Source: Verrucomicrobiota bacterium (lineage in GTDB: Bacteria; Verrucomicrobiota; Verrucomicrobiia; Opitutales; Opitutaceae). From it: a stretch of 64,000 nucleotides of DNA. This document shows positions 42,168 to 50,726 of the stretch, piece by piece. The notes beneath the pieces are model-generated. The model worked only from the letters and a program-made list of their open reading frames with translations, had not been told where the DNA came from and did not search any database. The stretch covers positions 12,067 through 76,066 of the forward strand of contig JAEWKR010000092.1 in assembly GCA_023457715.1 (NCBI GenBank), written 5' to 3'. The stretch's first letter is position 1. Every line of letters begins with the position of its first letter. The translations under genes and the position numbers were made by a program.

Positions 42168-44275
42168 CGTTCCCCGCCCTGTTCCCACGGACCCGGCTCA
42201 TCGGACTCCTTTTTACCGCCCTTACCCTCACCCTGCCCGTTGCGGCCAAGCCCGTGGCCTTTGTTTTCCGCGTCCCGGCGGAGACGAAACAGGACCCCTT
42301 CGCGCGCGAGCTCTGGGCGGAGGTGCGGTTGCCCAACGGTCACACCCGCCGCCTGCCCGCCTTCAGTCGCGGCAACGATGAGTTCGTCGTCCATGCCCGG
42401 CGTGAATTTCCGGGCACCTACCGGCTTGGGCTGGTGACCGAAACCCTGCCGCGCTCCCCTGACGCCTCGGGCGTGGCGGGGCCGCCTGAGGTGGTGGAAC
42501 GGAAGCACGAACCCGCGTCTCCCGACGCCGTGGAGGTGCGCGACGTCGCGACGTTGTCTCCGATCGCGCGCCAGGGTGCCCGGCTTTTCTCCCGCGCCGG
42601 GCACCCCTTTATTCCCGTCGGCGCCAATGTTCCGTGGTCGCGGCAGGGCATGGAAGCGGCGCCGTACTACCGGGACGCGTTTGCCCGCTTCGGCGCGCAG
42701 CGTCTCAATTGGATGCGGGTGTGGATGGCGCACTGGGGGCGCCTCAATCTGGACTGGCTGCCAGCGGGCAAGGGATTCGTCGAGCCCGGGCGGATCGATG
42801 CGACCGTGGCGTCGACGTGGGATGAACTGGTCGAGCTGGCCGAAGCCCATGGCGTCTATGTGCAGCTGGTCCTGCAGCACCACGGGCAGTACAGCACGAC
42901 GGTCAATTCGAACTGGGCGGACAATCCGTGGAACGCGAGCAACGCCGGCGGCTTCCTGCGCACGCCCCGCGACTTCTTTACGTCGGTCCAGGCCCGCGAA
43001 CTCACCCGCCGGAAGTACCGCTATATTGTCGCCCGCTGGGGCTATTCGCCCGCCATCCTGGCCTGGGAGCTGTTCAACGAAGTCCACTGGGTCGACCCGA
43101 TTCAACAGGAGCGGGACGTCGGGGTGGTCTCGGCGTGGCATGCCGAGATGGCCGACGCCCTGCGCGCGTACGACGTCTACCAGCACCTCGTCACCACGAG
43201 CACCGAGGACCTGGCGAGCCCGATCTACGCGCGGATGGATTACTACCAGCCGCATCTCTATCCCAGCGATGCGATCGTCGGTGCGCGCCAGGTGCGTTAC
43301 TCGGGGCTTGATCGTCCCGTCTTCTACGGGGAGCAGGGCGACGATCAACTCGACCTGCCCGTGAGCGTGAAGAAGGCGGGGCATGCCATGGTGCCGCCGA
43401 TGTGGGCCGGGCTTTTCGGGGCGAGCCGGATGCCCGCCCAGCCCTGGCTTGGCCACGACATCCTGGAGCAGCAACGTGACGTCGAGCTGGGCGCCGTCAG
43501 CCGCTTCATCGCGGAAACCGGTCTGGCCCGGCACAGCGACCTGATCTCGTTCTCACCTGCCGTCGAAGGGGGGGACCGCATGCCCTGCGTGATTGCCGGC
43601 TGCCAGGTCTGGCAGCGCGGGCCCAATCCGGAGTTCACGATCTCCCTCGATGGCACCCAGCCCGTAACGCTGGCGGAAATCCCGCGGATGCTCTCCGCCA
43701 CGGCGGCGGCGGAGCAGGGATTTCCTTCCCAGGTGACGTATCGCCTCGATCTGCCGCGACCGGTCGAGGCCGCCCTGGTGGTGCCCGCGGTCGGTTCGGG
43801 CGAGGCCGGCGTCGCCGTCCGGGTGGGGGCGGAGTTTGTGGCCGCCATGACCTGGCGGCCCGGCCAGCCAAACCCGCCGGCCCGCGACCAGCCCCAGCAC
43901 GTGACGTTCCCCCTGGCCGCCGGTCCGCAAACCGTCGAGGTGCGGAGCACCGGCCGGAGCGCCTGGGTGGAACTCGCGGGATTGGAGCTGCGCGGGCTCG
44001 ACGCGCCGGTGCTTGGAGCGGCGGGGCTTCGCGCCGAAAACCTGCTCGCGGTCTGGGTGTGGAACCGGCGCGATGTCTACCAGCCCGAGACGCGCCCCGC
44101 GCGCGGCACGGTCTCGCTCGAGTCGGTGCCGGCGGGGGAATGGCGTATCACCTGGTGGGACACACTCAAAGGGGAACCCGGTCCGTCGACCCGGCGGCGC
44201 CATCCCGGCGGTACGATGCGACTGGATACGCCCGCCGTGGCCCGCCACGCCGCCGTCGTCCTGACGCCGCGATAA
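42164..44275 (+). CDS. Secreted glycoside hydrolase, clan GH-A, with DUF5060-like N-domain
   Basis: 703 residues. Signal peptide about 1-28. The N-terminal beta domain (about 30-120) resembles DUF5060. The barrel begins FIPVGANVPWSRQG and has YIVARWGYSPAILAWELFNEVHW, with Asn-Glu as acid/base (NE), and RPVFYGEQGDD as the probable nucleophile strand. A C-terminal beta region follows. Family membership within GH5-like enzymes is not certain, and substrate cannot be read. ATG 42164 overlaps the TPR stop, so receptor, VCBS, TPR and hydrolase genes are likely one operon. Confidence 0.82.
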   Translation: MTFPALFPRTRLIGLLFTALTLTLPVAAKPVAFVFRVPAETKQDPFARELWAEVRLPNGHTRRLPAFSRGNDEFVVHARREFPGTYRLGLVTETLPRSPDASGVAGPPEVVERKHEPASPDAVEVRDVATLSPIARQGARLFSRAGHPFIPVGANVPWSRQGMEAAPYYRDAFARFGAQRLNWMRVWMAHWGRLNLDWLPAGKGFVEPGRIDATVASTWDELVELAEAHGVYVQLVLQHHGQYSTTVNSNWADNPWNASNAGGFLRTPRDFFTSVQARELTRRKYRYIVARWGYSPAILAWELFNEVHWVDPIQQERDVGVVSAWHAEMADALRAYDVYQHLVTTSTEDLASPIYARMDYYQPHLYPSDAIVGARQVRYSGLDRPVFYGEQGDDQLDLPVSVKKAGHAMVPPMWAGLFGASRMPAQPWLGHDILEQQRDVELGAVSRFIAETGLARHSDLISFSPAVEGGDRMPCVIAGCQVWQRGPNPEFTISLDGTQPVTLAEIPRMLSATAAAEQGFPSQVTYRLDLPRPVEAALVVPAVGSGEAGVAVRVGAEFVAAMTWRPGQPNPPARDQPQHVTFPLAAGPQTVEVRSTGRSAWVELAGLELRGLDAPVLGAAGLRAENLLAVWVWNRRDVYQPETRPARGTVSLESVPAGEWRITWWDTLKGEPGPSTRRRHPGGTMRLDTPAVARHAAVVLTPR

Positions 44276-44293
44276 CCCGCCATCGGGAAACGC

Positions 44294-44487
44294 CGATCTC
44301 AGATTAATCTCAGATCTCAAATCCCACCCGCTCCGATGTAGCGAAGAGCGCCAGCGATTCGATCGGGAAAACGCCGATCTCAAATTTCAAATCTCAGATC
44401 TCAAATCCACCGGCTCGGATGTAGCGAAGAGCGCCAGCGATTCGACGACTGACGCCGATCTCAAATCCCAGATCCCAAAGGTTCGTC
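44294..44487. repeat. 81-bp tandem repeat, 2.3 copies, between convergent genes
   Basis: Copies begin at 44294, 44375 and 44456, exactly 81 bp apart. Each has heptamers near ATCTCAA (as in the composite repeat elsewhere) followed by GATGTAGCGAAGAGCGCCAG and CGATTCGA; the third copy is cut short by the GreA-like gene stop. Fills the whole gap between the hydrolase and the GreA-like gene. Confidence 0.85.
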
Positions 44488-44961
44488 TCACTCGACCGTC
44501 AGGATCGGCACGGGGCCTCGGCGGCCGGGGAGGGTGACCCCGTCGCCGGCGGTGCGGCCGAGCAGCTGGCGGCCCAGTGGCGACTGCGGCGTCACCACGA
44601 GCAGTTCGCGCCCCTCGACGGTCACCTGCAGCCCGCCCGCCCGCGGACCGACGAAGTACCACGTGGCCCGCCCGCGCTCGCCGATGCTCACCACCGCGCC
44701 GAGCGCGATCGCGGCGCCGGGCGCGAAGGCGGGCAGGGGCAGCGAGGTGTACTGCGCGAGGCTCTGCGCGATCTCGCCCGCCAGCCGCGCCTGGCCCTCG
44801 GCGAGGTAGGCGGCCTCCTGGCTGTGGGTGTCGTACTTGCTTTCCGGCCGGCTCTCCTCGCTGATCGCCTCATCCCGCGCGAGCTGGGCGGCGGCGGTCT
44901 GCTGCGCCAGTTCGGCTTCCAGGGCCGCGAGGATGGCGCGGCGGAGTTCGGGCTTGTTCAC
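44488..44961 (-). CDS. GreA/GreB-family transcription elongation factor-like protein
   Basis: 157 residues. N-terminal helical part MNKPELRRAILAALEAELAQQTAAAQLARDEA then EESRPESKYDTHSQEAAYLAEGQA, the acidic coiled-coil tip seen in short GreA/B-like proteins; C-terminal FKBP-like part LGAVVSIGERGRATWYFVGPRAGG and VTPQSPLGRQLLGRTAGDGV, the Gre C-domain signature. It probably binds RNA polymerase near the secondary channel. Divergent from the ParA gene. Confidence 0.85.
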   Translation of the reverse strand: MNKPELRRAILAALEAELAQQTAAAQLARDEAISEESRPESKYDTHSQEAAYLAEGQARLAGEIAQSLAQYTSLPLPAFAPGAAIALGAVVSIGERGRATWYFVGPRAGGLQVTVEGRELLVVTPQSPLGRQLLGRTAGDGVTLPGRRGPVPILTVE

Positions 44962-44993
44962 GATTGAGGGAAAATTTTGGTAAATTGCCGATG

Positions 44994-45016
44994 GCCGGTT
45001 TTTTACTGGAACCGGC
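44994..45016. promoter_or_regulatory. Inverted repeat between divergent greA-like and parA-like genes
   Basis: GCCGGTT (44994-45000) and AACCGGC (45010-45016) are perfect inverted arms 9 bases apart in the 112-bp divergent gap. It could be an operator or a ParB/partner binding site; only a single copy is seen. Confidence 0.35.
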
Positions 45017-45073
45017 GCAGGTCGAAACCCATGTTCACCGCCGTTCCGTCTCCCTTGTCAACGGGTTTGCCGA

Positions 45074-45967
45074 ATGGCGCGAAGAATCAGCTTTCTCAAC
45101 TATAAGGGCGGGGTCGGCAAGACCTCGCTCGTGGTGAACACCGCCGCTTCCCTGGTGAAGCAGGGGAAGCGCGTGCTCCTCTGCGATTTCGACACGCAGT
45201 CGAACGCCAGCATCTGGCTGCTGAAGCTGGACCGGTGGAACAAGATCAACGCCGCGGGCGACGGGGCGGTGTACTCGATCTTCGAGCCCGGCCGCGCGCA
45301 CGTGAAGGATCTCGTCATCCCCGATGTCGTCGAGGGCAAGACGGGCGAGCGGATTCTGCCGGGTCTCGATCTCCTCCCGACCACGTTCAATCTCGTGGAT
45401 CTGGAAAATGAATACACCGGGGACCCGAAGCGCCCGCCGTTCCTGCTGTTTTTCGAGCAGCTGAAGGCCATCGAGCAGAACTACGACTTCATCCTCTTCG
45501 ACTGCCCGCCCAACATCCTGCGGGCCTCGCAGTGCGGCGTTTTCTCCTCGAACGAGATCTACGTGCCCGCGAATCCGGATGCGCTCAGCCTGATCGGCTT
45601 CACGCTGCTGGTGGAGAAGCTGCAGAAGTTCAATCAGCTGTCGGCCAGCTTCCGCCACGCCGCGATGGGGCCCGCCGCGCAGGTGTACGGGATCATTTTC
45701 AACTCGATCAAGACCGGCGTGGACATCGAGGTCCCGAAGATGCGGATGCAGCTTCGGTTGAACCAGTTCCGGACGGCGAAGCGGGTGGCGGCCAAGGCGC
45801 GGATCTTCGACACCCAGATTCGCGACGCGATGATCGTGCGCCGCGCCGTTGCCCTCGGCCTGCCGGTGGCGCTCGTCAGCGCCGATGCCGAGGCGGGCGC
45901 CGGCGGCGACAATGTCGTGAACGACTACCGCCTGCTCGCCTCCGAACTCGTCGAACACGCGCCTTGA
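45074..45967 (+). CDS. ParA-family ATPase
   Basis: 297 residues. Deviant Walker A KGGVGKTS (11-18) with the signature lysine, Walker A' FDTQSNAS (about 39-46), Walker B FILFDCPPNI (about 137-146). It is larger than MinD-like minimal forms and lacks an N-terminal helix-turn-helix, so it resembles chromosomal or orphan ParA proteins that position cargo. No parB gene or parS-like site follows; instead two uncharacterised genes do, which suggests a dedicated cargo or localisation system. Confidence 0.92.
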   Translation: MARRISFLNYKGGVGKTSLVVNTAASLVKQGKRVLLCDFDTQSNASIWLLKLDRWNKINAAGDGAVYSIFEPGRAHVKDLVIPDVVEGKTGERILPGLDLLPTTFNLVDLENEYTGDPKRPPFLLFFEQLKAIEQNYDFILFDCPPNILRASQCGVFSSNEIYVPANPDALSLIGFTLLVEKLQKFNQLSASFRHAAMGPAAQVYGIIFNSIKTGVDIEVPKMRMQLRLNQFRTAKRVAAKARIFDTQIRDAMIVRRAVALGLPVALVSADAEAGAGGDNVVNDYRLLASELVEHAP

Positions 45968-45980
45968 CCGGCACCGAATC

Positions 45981-46829
45981 ATGAAAACCACGGCCAAGGA
46001 ATGGGACCAGGTCCGGGCGGCGTTCGCGTCGTCCATCATGGTCGAGACCTCACTCGACAGCCTGGCGCAGAATCTGGACGGCATGAACTGGCCGATCGCG
46101 GGCCGGGAGGAGACGCCGGCGCGCTACATCGACCGCGACTTCGACGAGGTCGTCGAGTTGCTGCAACTGCGGGGGCAGCCGCCGGAGACGGTCGATCAGC
46201 TGACCGCGATCCTCCGCGAAACGATGGCCTTCGACAATCCGTTCGGCGACATGGTGGCGCAGCAGGAAACGGCCGCGACCCGGGACAACGCGCTGCTCAA
46301 GAACCTCGCCAAGCTCGGAATCCCGGAGAATTTCCCCATCGTCCTGACCGGGCTGGAGCCGGGGACACTGGAATTCTGCCGGCTGGAGCAGCTCAACACC
46401 CTCGGCGAGTTCGCGGTCTTCGCGCAGACCATGTCGCAGAATGTGATCGTCGGGGGCGACTTCCGGAAGCTGCTGAACGCGCTCTCGCACGTCGACGAGG
46501 CCAGTCTCGCGGAGGTGCTTCCATTCCGACCCGGCAGCAAAGGCCTCCATCTCATCGAGGCGGTGGGCAAGGTGGCCAACGCGCCGGATGCTCCCGATCG
46601 CGTCAGCCAGGCCGTGTCCTGGTTCCGCGCCGACGTGGCCGAGTTGGAACGCGATCTCGCCGCGGGTGGCTCGCTGGCGCGGCAATTTGTGCGGCTCGGC
46701 CAGCCCGCGGTGGAGGCCAGGGCGGCAGCGTTGCTCCAGCCCCACATCCGGGTGCAGCCGACGGCGGCCCCGGCGGCGCCGGCGCGCAAAAAGTCCGGAT
46801 GGTTCGGCTGGCTGTTCGGCCGCTCCTGA
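45981..46829 (+). CDS. Uncharacterised partner protein of the ParA operon
   Basis: 282 residues, family not recognised. Mostly helical and acidic; it contains AILRETMAFDNPFGDMVAQQE and repeated leucine-rich helices. After a Pro/Ala linker the C-terminus is KKSGWFGWLFGRS (270-282), a short basic-aromatic tail that could insert in the membrane face. It begins 13 bases after the ParA stop. A role as ParA cargo adaptor or polar anchor is a guess from context. Confidence 0.8.
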   Translation: MKTTAKEWDQVRAAFASSIMVETSLDSLAQNLDGMNWPIAGREETPARYIDRDFDEVVELLQLRGQPPETVDQLTAILRETMAFDNPFGDMVAQQETAATRDNALLKNLAKLGIPENFPIVLTGLEPGTLEFCRLEQLNTLGEFAVFAQTMSQNVIVGGDFRKLLNALSHVDEASLAEVLPFRPGSKGLHLIEAVGKVANAPDAPDRVSQAVSWFRADVAELERDLAAGGSLARQFVRLGQPAVEARAAALLQPHIRVQPTAAPAAPARKKSGWFGWLFGRS

Positions 46830-46848
46830 CTAGTCTGGCGGCGCGTCG

Positions 46849-47592
46849 ATGCCCGAAAACGACTCCACCCCGCCACCTCCGCCGCCTTTTTCAGCTCCGT
46901 CTGCCGGAGCCGGGGAACCCGCGCCGGTCAAATTTCCTCCTCCGCGCCCGGTTTCGAGCGCGCCTCCGCTCTCGTTGCGCCGACGCAAGCCGTTTGAGGT
47001 GTCCGAAGCCTCGGCGGCGGCCCGGCAGTCGATTCGCGATCTGGTTTCCGCCACGCGAGCCCCCTTTGCCACCGCCGGTTCGGTGGCGGAGACGCGGCTG
47101 GCCGAGGCCGAGCGCACCCTCCGCCAGCTGGAACTCACCCTCGCCGAGCGCGAGCGCCGCGTGGAGGATGCGGAGCTGCGGCTCGCCGAGCGCGACCGTG
47201 ACATCGCCGAGGCGGAGGCGTTGCTCATGGCGCGTGAAACCCTTGCCGCCGCCCGGAAGGTCGCGCCCCCGGCTGCCACCGGGGTGTCACCCGAGGAAAG
47301 AACGGCCTTGGAACGGCTCCGGGCCGAACTCGAACGGCAGGAAGCGTCGGTCCGGGAGGCAAAGCAGACGATTCGCGAACGGGAACAGTTCCTGGACGAA
47401 TCCGAAACGAAACTCTTCGAGAAGGTGCAGGCGCAGCAGGAGAAGGAAATCGAGTTGGAGCAGCGCGAGGAGGATTTGCGTGCCCGGGAACGCCGGCTGC
47501 GCGAACGCGAGGCCGCCTCCGATCCCGCCGCCGCCGCCGCGCTGAAAGCCGAGGATGAAGCCGCTCGCCAGCGCGACGAATTCAAGGAGTAG
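46849..47592 (+). CDS. Coiled-coil protein of the ParA operon
   Basis: 247 residues. N-terminal 50 are Pro-rich; residues about 80-240 are a long charged coiled coil of Glu, Arg, Ala and Leu (ERERRVEDAELRLAERDRDIAEAEALL and similar). No catalytic motif, signal or membrane helix. It may polymerise or act as a spacer. Starts 19 bases after the previous gene, in the same operon as the ParA ATPase. Confidence 0.75.
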   Translation: MPENDSTPPPPPPFSAPSAGAGEPAPVKFPPPRPVSSAPPLSLRRRKPFEVSEASAAARQSIRDLVSATRAPFATAGSVAETRLAEAERTLRQLELTLAERERRVEDAELRLAERDRDIAEAEALLMARETLAAARKVAPPAATGVSPEERTALERLRAELERQEASVREAKQTIREREQFLDESETKLFEKVQAQQEKEIELEQREEDLRARERRLREREAASDPAAAAALKAEDEAARQRDEFKE

Positions 47593-47611
47593 CCCCCCCC
47601 GCTGCGCGGGA

Positions 47612-47813
47612 TTTCAGGTTTCAAGTTTCAGCTTTCAGATCGCCGGCCCCGTAACCGCGGCTTCGGCCGGTACCGAGGTCGACCGTTCGACACCGTAGCA
47701 CCGTAGCGCCGGCTTAGGCCGGTACCCTGGGATGGATGGGGACTTGATGGGGACCTGGCGGTTCGATCGGGGCCGCCCATTTGAGATTTGAAGTCTTAAA
47801 ATCTGAAATTCCC
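47612..47813. repeat. Heptamer arms enclosing two CCGGCTT-type palindromes
   Basis: This 313-bp gap has no gene. Four heptamers near TTTCAGG (47612-47639) and five near ATTTGAG/AATCTGA (47779-47813) are inverted to each other; TTTCAGAT (47633-47640) and ATCTGAAA (47801-47808) are perfect arms. Between them lie two 30-bp palindromic elements (47649-47678 and 47701-47730) matching 31235-31264. Confidence 0.75.
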
Positions 47814-47905
47814 GCGCTCGTCTTCTCCGTTGACGGCCCCCCGGGCGGCCCTGCACTTTCATGGCACATTTGTCCCCGCCTGCCGTCCCATTTTGCGCTT
47901 ACCGC

Positions 47906-49144
47906 ATGAATTTTCGCCGTCTCGCTGCCCTCGCTCTGGCTTCCCTGCTTTCGATCGCTTATGCCCAGGATGAGGAGGCACGCCGTCCCCAGACGGAGAT
48001 CCCCGATTTCAGCAACCTCGACGAGTACATCTACGAGCCAAAGAGCACGGTTCATCTCAGCTTCCGAATGCTGAGCGGCGCGAAGGCCGATTTCTCCGGC
48101 ACCGGCCAGATTCTCGCTCCGGAAGGGGCCCTGCCGGAAGCCGGAGTCGATGTGCGGCGTGATTACCACGACGGCTTTGTCGGTCCCGATCTGCGGGCCA
48201 CGCCGCGCAGCGATGTCGGAGGCAATCCCACGACCGATCCGGCGCTCGACCCGACGTCGAGTCCCTCGGACCCGATTCCGTCGGATGGGCGCACCAACAA
48301 CTGGAGCTACGAGGATGACACCCAGGTCTCCGGCTCACCGATTGGTTATATCGCGTTTCACCAGTATTCCGCGGATGTGATCGACACGGCGGTCCGTCGT
48401 CGCTCCAGCCGTTCCACGGCGGGCCTTGATCTCGCGGTGTCGCGCGACATGGGCAGCCTGTTCGGCGGCCGGTTCAGCTGGCGGTTGGTGGGGGGCCTGT
48501 CGATCAATGACGTGTCCGCCCGGCATACGGACGATGTCAAGGCGCGGATCAAGACGATCACGGATTATTACTCGACCTTCGGTCAGGGCGTGCCGCCCGC
48601 GCCTTACACGGCCCCGAGCACGACGTCCTCCAGTTTTACCGACCCCAATGGGGTTGTGCAGACGATCCCCGTCGATACCAGCGTGCTGATCTCGCGTTTT
48701 CCGGTGCTGTCTCGTTCGGGCGTACTGGAGACGATGACGAATGTGCAGAACACCTGGAAGGTGAAGGGTGCCTATTATACGTTCCGCGCCGGCCCCGAGC
48801 TGGTCATGCCGTTTACGTCGCGCTTCCGCCTCAGTGTGAGTGCAGGTCTCGCCGCCATTTACGTGGGTACCCAGTACACCGTCACCGAAGTGTTCGAGCC
48901 GGATCTGGGTGATGAGATCACCGAGGTGGATTCCGATGGCACGAGCCGGATCCTGCCGGGCTGGTTCGTCGACGCCTCCCTCATCTTCGACGTGACCGAA
49001 AAGACCGGGTTCTTTGCCGGCGGCATCATGCAGGGAGCGACCAGCTACACCCAGTCGCTGAACACCACGACCTCGAAGTACGCCGCCAAGGTCGATCTCT
49101 CGCAGCAGACCGGCTTCCGCGCCGGCATGTCGATCCGGTTCTGA
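47906..49144 (+). CDS. Putative outer-membrane beta-barrel protein
   Basis: 412 residues with a clear signal peptide (1-20, LAALALASLLSIAYAQ). The rest alternates in beta fashion with aromatic girdles, such as GGRFSWRLVGGLSINDVSA, YYTFRAGPELVMPFTSRFRLSVSAGLAAIYVG and a terminal QQTGFRAGMSIRF ending in Phe, as in outer-membrane proteins. No named family is recognised. ATG 47906 chosen because it opens the signal peptide. It stands alone between repeat arrays. Confidence 0.75.
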   Translation: MNFRRLAALALASLLSIAYAQDEEARRPQTEIPDFSNLDEYIYEPKSTVHLSFRMLSGAKADFSGTGQILAPEGALPEAGVDVRRDYHDGFVGPDLRATPRSDVGGNPTTDPALDPTSSPSDPIPSDGRTNNWSYEDDTQVSGSPIGYIAFHQYSADVIDTAVRRRSSRSTAGLDLAVSRDMGSLFGGRFSWRLVGGLSINDVSARHTDDVKARIKTITDYYSTFGQGVPPAPYTAPSTTSSSFTDPNGVVQTIPVDTSVLISRFPVLSRSGVLETMTNVQNTWKVKGAYYTFRAGPELVMPFTSRFRLSVSAGLAAIYVGTQYTVTEVFEPDLGDEITEVDSDGTSRILPGWFVDASLIFDVTEKTGFFAGGIMQGATSYTQSLNTTTSKYAAKVDLSQQTGFRAGMSIRF

Positions 49145-49154
49145 GGAAGCGATA

Positions 49155-49263
49155 GGCGGTAGGCGTTAAGCGGCAGGCGGTGGGCCGCGGTACACGCGGC
49201 GGCCGCCGACGTGCCTCCTGCGCCTACCGCCTACCGCTTACGGCCTTCCGCCTACGGCTTGCA
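49155..49263. repeat. Heptamer palindrome (unit GGCGGTA / TACCGCC)
   Basis: Purine arm: four heptamers at 49155-49182, with weaker flanking units. Pyrimidine arm: six heptamers near GCCTACC at 49222-49263. Aligned antiparallel, five units pair in register, and the third unit of both arms shares the same variant (ending TAAGC on the purine strand). It lies between the beta-barrel and MFS genes. Confidence 0.85.
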
Positions 49264-49294
49264 ACGAAGCACCTTGTGACTTTGCTCGCTCCGC

Positions 49295-50566
49295 GTGAAC
49301 GAGCGTAAACCCCTGTGGCCGGTTGGGTCATTGATTGTCCTGACCAGCCTCAACCTCCTCGACTACATTGATCGCTGGGTTCTGGCCGCGGTGTTCACCC
49401 CGCTGAAGGCCGAGCTCAATCTCACCGATGAACAGCTCGGCGTCCTGCAATCGGCGTTCACGTGGGGTTATTTTCTCACCGCACCCATCTTCGGCTACCT
49501 GGGCGATCGGGTCCCGCGACGGTGGTTGATTGCCGCGGGCGTGGTGGTCTGGAGCTTCGGCACGCTGATGTGCGGCCATGCGGATCACATGACCTCGCTG
49601 CTGATCTTTCGAATCCTGGTCGGTTTCGGCGAAGCGAGCTTCGGAACCATCAGCCCGGGGTGGATCGCCGATCTGTTCACCAAGCGACGCCGCAACACGG
49701 CGATCTCCGTCTTCTACCTCGCGATTCCCGTCGGTTCAGCGCTGGGATACATCATCGGCGGCTCGATCGCCGCGCATTACGGCTGGCGTGCCGCCTTCAT
49801 GTGGGTCGGGTACCCTGGTCTGTTTCTCACCGGGCTGCTGTTCCTCCTGCGCGAGCCCAGACGCGGCGCCAGCGATGCCGACAAACCCGAAACCCCAAAC
49901 CCAAGCCCCGAAGCGGCTGCGTCAGCGGTTGGCTGGCGGACCTATCTCCAGTTGGTGCGCTTCCCGCGCTACGTGTTGACCGTTGCGGGTTACGCCGCGC
50001 AAACGTTCGCCGTCGGCGGCTTCGCGGCCTGGGCGCCGGTGTTCCTCTATCGCGTTCACGGGATGACCAATGTCGCGGCGAATCACTTCTTCGGGCTGTC
50101 GGTCGCCGGGACCGGTCTGGTGGCGACAATCCTGGGTGGCTGGCTGGGCACGCGCTGGCAGCGCCGGTCAGGGGTGGGGTACGAATGGGTGCTGGCGCTC
50201 AGTGCCCTCGCGGCCGCGCCCGCCAGCTTCGCCGCCTTCATGATCCCGTCGCTGGGCGCCGCCAAGGTGGCGCTCGTGCTGGCCATGTTCCTGTTGTTCT
50301 TCGCCACCGGGCCCGTCAACACGCTGATCCTCGAAACGGTTCCCGCCGCCATGCGGGCGTCGGCGATGGCGGCGTCGATCTTTTCGATCCACATGTTCGG
50401 CGACGTCTGGTCCCCCCGGATCATCGGGTATTTTTCCGATCGGTGGGACAACCTGCAGCGGGCGGTGCTCTGGGTGCTGCCGGTCTCCCTTGTGGTCTGT
50501 GCATGCTTCTGGGTCTGGCTCCTGATCTGGTCGCGGCGGGACTTTGGACGTGGCCGCTTGGGTTAG
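49295..50566 (+). CDS. MFS transporter, Spinster-like
   Basis: 423 residues, about 12 membrane helices. Motif A-like GYLGDRVPRRWLI follows the second helix, and LLDYIDRWVLAAVFTPLKAELNLTDEQLG is the typical start of the Spinster/hexuronate-type MFS. A central loop with PETPNPSPEAA splits the two halves. GTG 49295 is the start; no strong ribosome-binding site. Substrate unknown. Confidence 0.9.
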   Translation: MNERKPLWPVGSLIVLTSLNLLDYIDRWVLAAVFTPLKAELNLTDEQLGVLQSAFTWGYFLTAPIFGYLGDRVPRRWLIAAGVVVWSFGTLMCGHADHMTSLLIFRILVGFGEASFGTISPGWIADLFTKRRRNTAISVFYLAIPVGSALGYIIGGSIAAHYGWRAAFMWVGYPGLFLTGLLFLLREPRRGASDADKPETPNPSPEAAASAVGWRTYLQLVRFPRYVLTVAGYAAQTFAVGGFAAWAPVFLYRVHGMTNVAANHFFGLSVAGTGLVATILGGWLGTRWQRRSGVGYEWVLALSALAAAPASFAAFMIPSLGAAKVALVLAMFLLFFATGPVNTLILETVPAAMRASAMAASIFSIHMFGDVWSPRIIGYFSDRWDNLQRAVLWVLPVSLVVCACFWVWLLIWSRRDFGRGRLG

Positions 50567-50592
50567 TGGCAGGGACCGGATGCGAGACGGGA

Positions 50593-50726
50593 GATGCAGG
50601 GTGCAGGATACAGGATGCAGGCATCGGCCTCAGCCCTGCATCCTGCATCCTGCATCCTGTACCCTGCATCCTGAAACCTGTATCCTGTACCCCGCATCCC
50701 GGATCCCGCATCCCGCATCCCGAATC
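50593..50726. repeat. Heptamer palindrome (unit GATGCAG / CTGCATC), 13 units in one arm
   Basis: Arm 1: four heptamers near GATGCAG (50593-50620), two weaker before. Arm 2: thirteen consecutive heptamers near CTGCATC to CCGCATC (50636-50726). A GGTRCAG variant unit appears in both arms. It fills the gap between convergent MFS and TMTC-like genes, and the last heptamer runs into the TMTC-like stop codon. Confidence 0.9.

Noticed and set aside
50593..50726. CRISPR array
   Set aside because: Units are 7 bp with no spacers of 25-40 bp; no cas genes in the window.
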